Origin: Mesorhizobium sp. CAU 1732
GTDB lineage: Bacteria; Pseudomonadota; Alphaproteobacteria; Rhizobiales; Rhizobiaceae
Length of the DNA stretch: 64,000 nt
NCBI RefSeq assembly: GCF_039888675.1
Contig: NZ_JBDQQR010000001.1
Coordinates: 1,364,001 to 1,428,000, forward strand
Direction of reading: 5' to 3'
Shown: positions 27,538-34,517 of the stretch, one piece after another
How the letters are laid out: the number at the start of each line of letters is the position of its first letter
How positions within the stretch are numbered: the first letter of the stretch is position 1
Translations under genes and position numbers: made by a program
The notes under the pieces: generated by a model
What the model saw: only the letters and a program-made list of their open reading frames with translations
The model's database searches: none
Told to the model about the DNA's origin: nothing

Positions 27538-28509
27538 TTACTTGATCGCTCGGATCGCATCCCAATCGGCCTTGCGGTAGCCGAATTCCTCGAACGTCAC
27601 CTTTTCAAGCACGTTCTTCTCGAAATCGGAGATATCGACTTCGGTGACCGTCAGGCCCTCATCCTTGAAGTACTGGACCAGTTCCTTCTCGCGCTCGACG
27701 ATCTTCTGCGTCGCGCGCGTCGCCGCTTCACGCATCACCTCGGTGAAGATCTCCTTGTCCTCGTCCGAGAGCGAGGCCCAGCGGGTCTTGGAGACGATCG
27801 TGTTTAGGTGATCGACGATGTGGCCGGTCAGGACGATGTTCTTCTGAACTTCGAAGAACTTCTTGGCCTCGATCGTCGTCAGCGGGTTTTCCTGCGCCTC
27901 GACGGTGCCGTTCTGAAGCGCGATGTAGACCTCGGCGAACGCGATCGGCGCGGTGTTTGCGCCGCATGCGCGCGGCATTGCGAGATAGGCCGGCACGTCG
28001 GGGACGCGCATCTTCAGGCCGGCCATGTCGGCGCATTTCTCGATCGGCCGGTTCGAGGTGGTGTGACGCGTGCCGTAATAGGTCGTGGCCGTGATGTGGT
28101 GGCCGGAGGCATCTTCATAGCCCTTGGCCAACTCGTTGTAGGTGTCGCTGCCGACATAGGCGAGCAGATGGTCGGCATCGCGGAAGATGAACGGGTAGTA
28201 GGTGACGCCCATCGGCGCGAATTCGCGCGCGGCGAAGCTCGATCCGGAAACGATGATATCGACAGTGCCGAGTGTCAGGCCCTGGTTGATATCGGATTCC
28301 TTGCCGAGCTGCGACGAGGGGAACACGTCGATCTTGTAGCGACCGTCGGTGCGCTTGCCGATTTCTTCCGACGCCCAGACCGATTCCGTATGGAACGGCT
28401 CGTTGGGCTCATAGACGTGAGCCCATTTCAGGACTTCCTGGGACAGCGCCTGTGCCGGCATTGCCAGCGCCACGAGCGCACCCATCAAGGCTGCGTAACG
28501 AAATTTCAT
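27538..28509 (-). CDS. dctP: TRAP transporter substrate-binding protein DctP
   Basis: A 323-residue periplasmic binding protein. Residues 1-24 are a signal peptide ending in ALS-Q. The conserved carboxylate-binding arginine is in AGLKMRVPDVPAY near residue 160, so the ligand is likely an organic or sugar acid. Other marks are SSQLGKE near residue 65 and ENPLTTI near residue 205. The ATG at 28509 follows AGGGAGGAAAC. It is the first transport gene after the FadR regulator, 38 bp downstream of it. Confidence 0.94.
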   Translation of the reverse strand: MKFRYAALMGALVALAMPAQALSQEVLKWAHVYEPNEPFHTESVWASEEIGKRTDGRYKIDVFPSSQLGKESDINQGLTLGTVDIIVSGSSFAAREFAPMGVTYYPFIFRDADHLLAYVGSDTYNELAKGYEDASGHHITATTYYGTRHTTSNRPIEKCADMAGLKMRVPDVPAYLAMPRACGANTAPIAFAEVYIALQNGTVEAQENPLTTIEAKKFFEVQKNIVLTGHIVDHLNTIVSKTRWASLSDEDKEIFTEVMREAATRATQKIVEREKELVQYFKDEGLTVTEVDISDFEKNVLEKVTFEEFGYRKADWDAIRAIK

Positions 28510-28547
28510 GTCGGTTTCCTCCCTGCTCCGTTTGTGGTGCCGGCCAA

Positions 28548-29291
28548 TCACACTGCGCCGGCGACCTCCTCCTCCATGCCCGGCACCTTTGCGGTTCCGG
28601 GTTTCTTCCTGAAGCTGATCGAGAAGCGCGCTTGCGAGCGCCTCAGATGCTCCTGCATGGCAGCCTTCGCCGCCGCAGGGTCGCGCGCCGCTATCGCGTC
28701 ACGCACGAGGCGGTGCTCCTCGAACGCCGCCTTCCATGTCGAATGGTCCTCGAAATACGCCGACAGACGCTCGAAGAACGGGTTCATCCGCTGATCGAAA
28801 AGCTCGCCCACGACGCGCACCAGAACGGCATTGTCGAGCATCGACGCGATGCTCGCATGGAACTCGCGATCGAGCGCGATGCTCTTGGGGCCTGGGTGCG
28901 CCATGCCGTCCATGCGCGCCAGAATGTCGTCCAGCGCCGCGATATGCGCATCGGTCGCATGGCGCGCGGCCTCCTCGGCCGCCGCTCCCTCGATAAATTC
29001 GCGGGCGCGCAACAACTCGAAGGGACCTTCGCCGGCCGTCGAATGGGCGGATGCCGATGACGGCTTGGTCACGTAGATGCCGGACCCGACGCGGATGCGA
29101 ACGCGCCCCTGGACCTCCAGTGCGATCAGGGCTTCGCGAATGGTCGGCCGCGAAATGCCCATGCGCTCCGCGAGGTCCCGCTCTGACGGGAGACGCGCGC
29201 CGACGGGATATTCGCCATTGTCGAAAAGCTGTGTGAGCTGGTCGGCGACCTGCTGGTAAAGCCGTCTGGGAACGATGGTTTCGATCGGCAT
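28548..29291 (-). CDS. FadR-type GntR transcriptional regulator of the TRAP operon
   Basis: A 247-residue regulator. Residues ~5-72 form the winged helix with the GntR signature LPSERDLAERMGISRPTIREALIAL. Residues ~85-225 form the all-helical FCD ligand domain, with metal-binding histidines expected in DREFHASIA and EEHRLVRDAI. The start at 29291 has GGAGGAG upstream. It is the first gene of the operon it probably controls (regulator-dctP-dctQ-dctM-dehydrogenase). A palindrome at 29348-29367 upstream is its likely operator. The acid ligand is presumably the TRAP substrate. Confidence 0.93.
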   Translation of the reverse strand: MPIETIVPRRLYQQVADQLTQLFDNGEYPVGARLPSERDLAERMGISRPTIREALIALEVQGRVRIRVGSGIYVTKPSSASAHSTAGEGPFELLRAREFIEGAAAEEAARHATDAHIAALDDILARMDGMAHPGPKSIALDREFHASIASMLDNAVLVRVVGELFDQRMNPFFERLSAYFEDHSTWKAAFEEHRLVRDAIAARDPAAAKAAMQEHLRRSQARFSISFRKKPGTAKVPGMEEEVAGAV

Positions 29292-29341
29292 GTCTCGGCT
29301 CCTCCTCCCGAGGCTGCCAGCGTCAATCCGGTAAAGTGGCC

Positions 29342-29367
29342 TGACCAATTTCGACAGTGGTCGAAAT
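29342..29367. promoter_or_regulatory. Candidate FadR/GntR operator
   Basis: A perfect 7-bp inverted repeat ATTTCGA (29348-29354) and TCGAAAT (29361-29367) around CAGTGG, embedded in TGACCA...TGGTCG. It lies 51-76 bp upstream of the FadR-type gene, in the only promoter space for the TRAP operon. ACCA/TGGT half-sites are typical of GntR-family operators. Confidence 0.6.
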
Positions 29368-29676
29368 GCGCCGCACCGTCAAGTGGACAGGCTCACGCGC
29401 AGTTTCGGTGGCGGTTCATCCTCGGTCAAAGCAACGGATGGCTTTTATTCTGCAATGGTCTAAAACCCGCACGCCAGAGATGGCGCGGGCGCGACTGCCA
29501 TCAATTTCAAGGATGGGGCCGGGCGAGTTGATTGACGTCTCCTCACGCCGGCACGAAACAACGTGCCCGCCCGCTTTCGACACGAAGCCTGTCGCGTCAG
29601 CCTGATGGCGCGGTCGGAGCCGGGAACCGAGGCGGTTGCTCCGAGTTATCCCCTGCAACCATCCGAGGGGAATTCC
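29368..29676. other. Intergenic region without a recognised gene
   Basis: About 310 bp between the FadR operator and the small membrane-protein gene. Short frames are present but have no ribosome sites or family resemblance. The promoter of the small gene must lie here; I see no clear -35/-10 pair. Confidence 0.6.
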
Positions 29677-29838
29677 ATGAGCCTTTTAATCAGCGTCCTG
29701 ATCACCTTCCTTGTCGTCATCCTGATCCTGTATCTGATCCGCATGATGCCGATCGACGGCAAGGCGAAGCAGATCGCGCAGATCGTCGTGATCATCATCG
29801 GCGTGCTGTCGCTGCTGCGCTATCTCGCTGTGTTCTAG
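29677..29838 (+). CDS. Small Thivi_2564-type membrane protein
   Basis: A 53-residue protein with two hydrophobic helices: SLLISVLITFLVVILILYLI (residues 2-21) and QIVVIIIGVLSLLRYLAV (about 35-52). A polar turn MMPIDGKAKQIA lies between them. This two-helix pattern around PIDGKAKQI matches a small family of membrane proteins scattered in proteobacteria and phages, with no known function. The ATG at 29677 has CGAGGGG upstream; longer frames do not. Its stop codon overlaps that of the convergent Gfo/Idh gene by four bases. Confidence 0.75.
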   Translation: MSLLISVLITFLVVILILYLIRMMPIDGKAKQIAQIVVIIIGVLSLLRYLAVF

Positions 29839-30950
29839 CCTGTCGCGGCCACGCGCAGCGGGTCGCAGACGGTGATCCCTTCGCGGGCTGAACGCTGCGC
29901 GGCCATACCCATCGCCACCGCCTTCCAGCCATCGTCGAGGGAGACCTCGACGGGGGCGTTTCCGCGCACCGCGTCGACGAATTTGCGATGCTGGTAGAAG
30001 GTCGACCCGTTGTGGTCTCCCGCCGCGAGCAGCGTCGGGTCCACGGGCACTTCCACGAGGCGCGGGCCGGGATTGTGGCGCGGGCTGACGATCACCTGCG
30101 GGCTCGGCGGCTCGCCCAGATGTGCCGGCCAGAAGCGCGCCGGGCCGGGCACGAGACACTCGATCTTGCCATCGGCCCCGACTGCGGTGATCTCCTCCTG
30201 ATACCGGCTTCCCTCGGCGAACATGCACAGTTCGAGCATCGCGCGCGCGCCGCTGGCGAAGTCCACGATCACGTAGCCATTGTCCCAGATGTCTGGCGCG
30301 CGGCCGTCATAGTGCTCGTCCTTGTGGTTCACCGCCTGACCCGCCGACGCCATGACGCGCACCGGCTCTGAGCGCAGGATCAGGCGCATCAGGTCGAAGA
30401 AATGGCAGCACTTCTCCACGAACGTTCCGCCCGAGGTGGCGTTGAAGCGGTTCCAGGCGCCGACCTTGTCGAGGAAGGGATAGCGATGCTCGCGGATCGT
30501 CAGCATGCGGATGCCGCCGGTCGCGGCCTCAGCCTGCGCGATGAACCGCGCCACAGGCGGCATGTAGCGATACTCCATCGCCACCCAGATCGGCGCCGGA
30601 TAGGTCTCTGTAAGGCATTGAAGCGAAGTACCGTCGGCGGTGTCGATGAACAGCGGCTTCTCGATCAGGACGGGCAGGGGGCGCGTCGCGGCGATCTCGC
30701 GCAACTGGGCGGCATGCAGATGATTGGGGCTTGCGATCAGCAGGCAATCGACGCGCGGATCGGTCATCACCTGCATCGGGGACGCCGCCATCGTCGCTCC
30801 GGGCACCAGCCCTGCCGCGATCGTCGCCATGGCGGGATCGGGCTCGAAGATCGACATCACCTGCGCGTCGCCAAGAAGCGCGATGTTGCGGACATGCTCC
30901 TGGCCCATCATGCCGCAGCCGATCACGCCGTAGGAAACGGGCTTGTCCAT
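29835..30950 (-). CDS. Gfo/Idh/MocA family protein, candidate NAD+-dependent glycosidase or sugar dehydrogenase
   Basis: A 371-residue two-domain protein. The Rossmann loop is GVIGCGMMGQEH (residues 8-19), and the family EKP motif is at residues 97-99 (VLIEKPLF). The substrate-side motif GGTFVEKCCHFFDLMRL puts Lys180 and His183 at the usual catalytic place. The gene follows a HutC-type regulator after 8 bp and is divergent from a sulfonate monooxygenase/AKR/flavin-reductase operon. Some Gfo/Idh proteins are NAD+-dependent sulfoquinovosidases (family GH188), and this neighbourhood makes that possible. An inositol- or sugar-dehydrogenase role is the alternative. AGGAGAAACG precedes the ATG at 30950. 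No signal peptide. Confidence 0.85.
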   Translation of the reverse strand: MDKPVSYGVIGCGMMGQEHVRNIALLGDAQVMSIFEPDPAMATIAAGLVPGATMAASPMQVMTDPRVDCLLIASPNHLHAAQLREIAATRPLPVLIEKPLFIDTADGTSLQCLTETYPAPIWVAMEYRYMPPVARFIAQAEAATGGIRMLTIREHRYPFLDKVGAWNRFNATSGGTFVEKCCHFFDLMRLILRSEPVRVMASAGQAVNHKDEHYDGRAPDIWDNGYVIVDFASGARAMLELCMFAEGSRYQEEITAVGADGKIECLVPGPARFWPAHLGEPPSPQVIVSPRHNPGPRLVEVPVDPTLLAAGDHNGSTFYQHRKFVDAVRGNAPVEVSLDDGWKAVAMGMAAQRSAREGITVCDPLRVAATG

Positions 30951-30958
30951 CGTTTCTC

Positions 30959-31660
30959 CTAACGCAGCCGCGACACGTAGCGGGCTATCGCCGGGTCGAA
31001 CCAGGTGCGCGAGAACTCGACGCTCGCCCCCTCGCGATCCCAGCCGATCCGCTCGATGAACCCGGCTGGCGCACCGGCTGCCACGCCGAAATCGGCGGGC
31101 GCCCAGTCCGGCACGATCCCCACGCCGACGCGGTCTTCCGCGCGGGTGATCCAGATGCCGAGCGCCTGCCGGTAGTAGAGGTAGAGCGAGTCCGACAAAT
31201 CCTCGATCGCGATGTGCTCGGCGCACGCGCCGTCGAGCCAGATTTCCTCGATGGCCGCCGGCTGACCGCCCAGACTGCGCAGCCGGCGGATGCGGTGGCC
31301 ATCCGTCGCGTTCCCGAATGCCGGCATGTCCGCTGTCTTCGCCACCCGCTCTCCCGACAGCACCCCGGCTGTCGGGAGGCCGCCGCCGGCGCCGAGTTCA
31401 AGCCTGAACATCGCGTAGACGCTCTCCACGTCGGGGCGCGAGCGCACGTAGTTGCCCGAGCCCTGAACGCGCTCCAGCAGGCCCTTCTGCTCGAGGTCGG
31501 CCAGTGCCTTGCGCAGCGTCCCCACGGCAATGCCGAGCCCGGCAGCCATGTCGCGCTCGGGCGGCAACCTCTCGCCGTCGATGATGCGCCCAGCCGCTAT
31601 CTCGCGGATCAGCATCTCGCTGGTTTGCTGGTGCAGGGGGAGGGCGTAGCGACTGGACAT
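30959..31660 (-). CDS. HutC-type GntR transcriptional regulator
   Basis: A 233-residue regulator. Residues ~8-72 form the GntR winged helix (LPPERDMAAGLGIAVGTLRKAL, then a QGSGNYV wing). Residues ~95-230 form a UTRA ligand-binding domain (RIRRLRSLGGQPAAIEEIWLD). UTRA domains bind sugars, sugar phosphates or related small metabolites. The gene is in an operon with the Gfo/Idh gene and faces the monooxygenase operon across a 109-bp spacer, so it most likely represses both. The ATG at 31660 has a weak ribosome site. Confidence 0.9.
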   Translation of the reverse strand: MSSRYALPLHQQTSEMLIREIAAGRIIDGERLPPERDMAAGLGIAVGTLRKALADLEQKGLLERVQGSGNYVRSRPDVESVYAMFRLELGAGGGLPTAGVLSGERVAKTADMPAFGNATDGHRIRRLRSLGGQPAAIEEIWLDGACAEHIAIEDLSDSLYLYYRQALGIWITRAEDRVGVGIVPDWAPADFGVAAGAPAGFIERIGWDREGASVEFSRTWFDPAIARYVSRLR

Positions 31661-31677
31661 GGCCGGGTTCTGGAAAA

Positions 31678-31702
31678 TTGATACACTATTGATCTACATC
31701 AA
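31678..31702. promoter_or_regulatory. Possible operator in the HutC/monooxygenase spacer
   Basis: The AT-rich segment has arms TTGAT (31678-31682) and ATCAA (31698-31702) with a second TTGAT between them. It is the only AT-rich patch in the divergent spacer, as expected for overlapping promoters and a GntR site. The dyad is short, so this is a weak call. Confidence 0.35.
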
Positions 31703-31769
31703 GGCGGATGTTATGCAAGCGAAAAATGCGGCCCTCGTCAGTGGACCGCTTACGTGAGGCAAGGCCGTC

Positions 31770-32927
31770 ATGACAGTCGTTCCCGTCACCTCTCCCGATC
31801 TCGATGCCTCTGAAATCTCGTGGTTCGCAGCGCTGTGCTCGGACGACTACCGCTATTTGGGTGTGCCTGACGGCGCGCTGCGGTCGAGCTTCGAGCATTG
31901 CTCGGATATCGTGAAGACGGCCGAGGCGAGCGGCTTCCGCAACATCCTGTGCCCGTCCTCCTATCAGGTCGGGCAGGACACGCTGTCTTTCGTGGCGGGG
32001 TGTGCGCCCCTGACGTCGTCGATCAACATGCTCGCGGCGATCCGCTGCGGCGAGATGCAGCCGATCATGCTTGCCCGCACGATCGCCACGCTCGACCACA
32101 TGCTCAAGGGGCGGCTGACGCTCAACATCATCTCGTCGGATTTTCCCGGCGAAACAGCCGACAGCGCCTACCGCTACCGCCGCTCGCATGAGGTGGTCCA
32201 GATCCTGCGGCAAGCGTGGACGCGCGACGAGATCGACCATCAGGGCGAGATCTACCAGTTCAGCAAAGTGTCGGCCGACCCCGCCAGGCCCTATCAGCAG
32301 AATGGCGGGCCGCTGCTCTATTTCGGCGGCTACTCGCCCGACGCTCTGGAACTGTGCGCCGCGCAGTGCGACGTCTATCTGATGTGGCCGGAGACGAAGG
32401 ATGAACTCGCCGGCCGCATGCGCGCCGTGCATGAGCGTGCCGCAGCCCACGGCCGCACGCTCGACTACGGACTTCGCGTCCATGTCATCGTGCGCGACAC
32501 CGAGGCGGAAGCGCGAGATTACGCGCGCGACCTCGTCTCCCGGCTGGACGACGAGAAGGGCCGCGAAATCCGCCAGCGCGCGCTCGACGCCACCTCGCTC
32601 GGCGTTTCCCATCAGGCGAAGAACCGCGATATCGCCGACGGCGAGGGCTATATCGAGCCGCATCTGTGGACCGGCATCGGGCGCGCCCGCTCAGGCTGCG
32701 GCGCGGCGATCGTCGGCTCGGCCGATCAGGTGCTGTCCGAGATCGAAGCCTATCGCAAGATGGGCATCCGCGCCTTCATCTTCTCCGGCTATCCGCACCT
32801 CGACGAATGCGAGCATTTCGGCCGGCTTGTGATGCCGCATCTCGCTACCTGCTCGCTGCCGGAGGTCTATGGCCGCGTGCCGAAGGCGACGCCCGCGACA
32901 CCACTGGGAACAGGAGAACGGCGATGA
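31770..32927 (+). CDS. SsuD/SmoC-type FMNH2-dependent sulfonate monooxygenase
   Basis: A 385-residue luciferase-like monooxygenase. It should cleave a C-S bond of a sulfonate with FMNH2 and O2, giving an aldehyde and sulfite. Residues matching the E. coli SsuD active site appear at a constant +10 offset: Trp206, Arg236, His238, Arg307, Tyr341 and His343 (SsuD W196, R226, H228, R297, Y331, H333 from memory). The C-terminal SGYPHLDECEHFGRL is a subfamily hallmark. It is coupled to an aldo/keto reductase (ATGA) and then a flavin reductase. That trio is the core of sulfoquinovose oxidation (SmoC-SmoB-SmoA) in Agrobacterium. An alkanesulfonate substrate is the alternative. AAGG precedes the ATG. 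Confidence 0.9.
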   Translation: MTVVPVTSPDLDASEISWFAALCSDDYRYLGVPDGALRSSFEHCSDIVKTAEASGFRNILCPSSYQVGQDTLSFVAGCAPLTSSINMLAAIRCGEMQPIMLARTIATLDHMLKGRLTLNIISSDFPGETADSAYRYRRSHEVVQILRQAWTRDEIDHQGEIYQFSKVSADPARPYQQNGGPLLYFGGYSPDALELCAAQCDVYLMWPETKDELAGRMRAVHERAAAHGRTLDYGLRVHVIVRDTEAEARDYARDLVSRLDDEKGREIRQRALDATSLGVSHQAKNRDIADGEGYIEPHLWTGIGRARSGCGAAIVGSADQVLSEIEAYRKMGIRAFIFSGYPHLDECEHFGRLVMPHLATCSLPEVYGRVPKATPATPLGTGERR

Positions 32928-33817
32928 CGGACCGTGTTTTGCTCGGCGATGGACTGGAGTTTTCGCGCCTTGCCTACGGCATGTGGCGCATCGGTGACGA
33001 CGATACCGCGCCGCGCCACGTTCAGGCCAAGATCGTGGCGTGCCTTGAGCAGGGCATAACCACCATCGATCAGGCCGATATTTATGGCGGCTACACCGCC
33101 GAGGCCGTTCTGGGCGCGTGCCTGCGCGCCGCGCCGGCTTTGCGCGATCGCATCGAGATCGTCACGAAATGCGGCATCGTCGCGCCTGCCGGACGGTACG
33201 CCGATCGCCGCGTGAAGCATTACGACACGTCCGAAGCGCACATCGCGGCCTCGATCGACCAGTCGCTGACCGACATGGCGATCGAGCAGATCGACCTCCT
33301 GCTGATACACCGGCCGGACCCGCTGATGAATCACTACGAGACGGGCGGGGCGTTGGACGGCGCGGTCCGCTCCGGCAAGGTGCGCGCAGTCGGTGTTTCC
33401 AACTTCCGCCCGCACGACCTGTCCCTGCTGCAATCGGCGATGCAGACGCGGCTTGTCACGAACCAGATCGAGCTGTCGCTGATGGCCCATCGCGCATTCG
33501 TCGATGGGGACATTGCCTATATGCAGGAGCGCGGCATGCTGCCGATGGCATGGTCGCCGCTCGCTGGCGGGGGACTGCTCACCGCAGCGCCCGTAGCGCT
33601 CGGCGCGGCACTCGACACGATCGCGAAGGAGCAAGGAGTCGATCGCTCGGCGGTGGCGGTCGCCTGGCTGCTCGCGCATCCGTCCCGGATCGTTCCGGTA
33701 ATGGGCTCCAACGATCTTGGCCGCATCGCCCGCTTCTCGGACGCCACCAGGGTGGAGATCGACCGCCAGACATGGTTCGAGCTCTACACCGCCGCGCTTG
33801 GGCAGGAGGTCGCCTGA
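32924..33817 (+). CDS. Aldo/keto reductase, SmoB-like
   Basis: A 297-residue AKR that reduces an aldehyde with NAD(P)H. The catalytic tetrad is Asp49, Tyr54 (DQADIYGGY), Lys82 (TKCG) and His129 (LIHRPDP); the cofactor-site segments VGVSNFRP and VPVMGSNDL are present. In the sulfo-SMO pathway the AKR SmoB reduces 6-oxo-glucose, made by SmoC, to glucose. The sequence start (YGMWRIGDD) and QTWFELYTAALG end look close to that enzyme as I recall it. The ATG at 32924 overlaps the monooxygenase stop and has AGGAG upstream. The next gene starts on its stop codon. Confidence 0.9.
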   Translation: MTDRVLLGDGLEFSRLAYGMWRIGDDDTAPRHVQAKIVACLEQGITTIDQADIYGGYTAEAVLGACLRAAPALRDRIEIVTKCGIVAPAGRYADRRVKHYDTSEAHIAASIDQSLTDMAIEQIDLLLIHRPDPLMNHYETGGALDGAVRSGKVRAVGVSNFRPHDLSLLQSAMQTRLVTNQIELSLMAHRAFVDGDIAYMQERGMLPMAWSPLAGGGLLTAAPVALGAALDTIAKEQGVDRSAVAVAWLLAHPSRIVPVMGSNDLGRIARFSDATRVEIDRQTWFELYTAALGQEVA

Positions 33818-34362
33818 TGTACCATTTCACGGATCGTGAACAGGTCATGCCGCTGCGCAGCTTCGTGCCCGGCCCGGACAGGCAGCGCGATTTCCGCGAC
33901 GCGCTCGGCCGCTTCGCGACCGGCGTGACCGTCGTCACCACGACGACGCCGGACGGGCCTGTCGGCATCACCGCGAACAGCTTCGCCTCGGTCTCGCTCG
34001 ACCCGCCGACGGTCCTTTGGTCGGTCGCCCGCCAATCGAAGCGCTTCGACGCATTTGCGCGGTGCGAACACTTCGCGGTGCATGTGCTCGGTGCCGAACA
34101 GCTCGGCCTCGCAAAACAGTTCGTGCGTTCCGGCGCCGCCTTCAAAGACCTCGACCACAGGCCGAACGCACATGGCATCCCGCTCATCGCCGGCTGCCTG
34201 TCGCGCTTCGAATGCACCCGCATCGCCGCTCACGATGGCGGCGACCATCTGATCGTCGTGGCGCGGGTGACGGCGGCGGCACTCCGGGACGGTGAACCTC
34301 TGCTGTTTTCAAGCGGCGGTTATGGTCGTTTCGACGGGTTTGGATCGAGCGTCGCGAGGTGA
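33817..34362 (+). CDS. NAD(P)H:flavin reductase, partner of the monooxygenase
   Basis: A 181-residue flavin reductase-like protein with the split-barrel FMN-binding fold (HpaC/SmoA type). DFRDALGRFATGVTVVTT, GITANSFASVSLDPPTVLW and FAVHVLGAEQ are the classical motifs. It should deliver FMNH2 to the upstream monooxygenase. The chosen ATG at 33817 overlaps the AKR stop (TGATG) and has GCAGGAGG upstream; a second ATG at 33847 is possible. It ends the three-gene operon, and a palindromic repeat follows within a few bases. Confidence 0.92.
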   Translation: MYHFTDREQVMPLRSFVPGPDRQRDFRDALGRFATGVTVVTTTTPDGPVGITANSFASVSLDPPTVLWSVARQSKRFDAFARCEHFAVHVLGAEQLGLAKQFVRSGAAFKDLDHRPNAHGIPLIAGCLSRFECTRIAAHDGGDHLIVVARVTAAALRDGEPLLFSSGGYGRFDGFGSSVAR

Positions 34363-34365
34363 TTG

Positions 34366-34496
34366 CCCCCTCCACCATGCTTCGCATGGTCCCCCTCCCC
34401 CGTGAACGGGGGAGGATCCGGCGTTGCGGACATCTGCGACCTCGGATCCTCCCCTGCGAAGCGGGGGAGGGGGACCGCCGCAGGCGGTGGAGGGGG
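34366..34496. repeat. GC-rich palindromic intergenic repeat element
   Basis: The outer arms are perfect 11-mers, CCCCCTCCACC (34366-34376) and GGTGGAGGGGG (34486-34496). Inside are smaller hairpins (CCCCCG/CGGGGG and GGATCC-containing arms). It fills the gap between the convergent flavin reductase and LacI genes. Elements of this type are scattered between genes in Rhizobiales (recollection). It may also terminate transcription from both sides. Confidence 0.8.
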
Positions 34497-34517
34497 TGTT
34501 TCGGTTTTTCAGATGCC

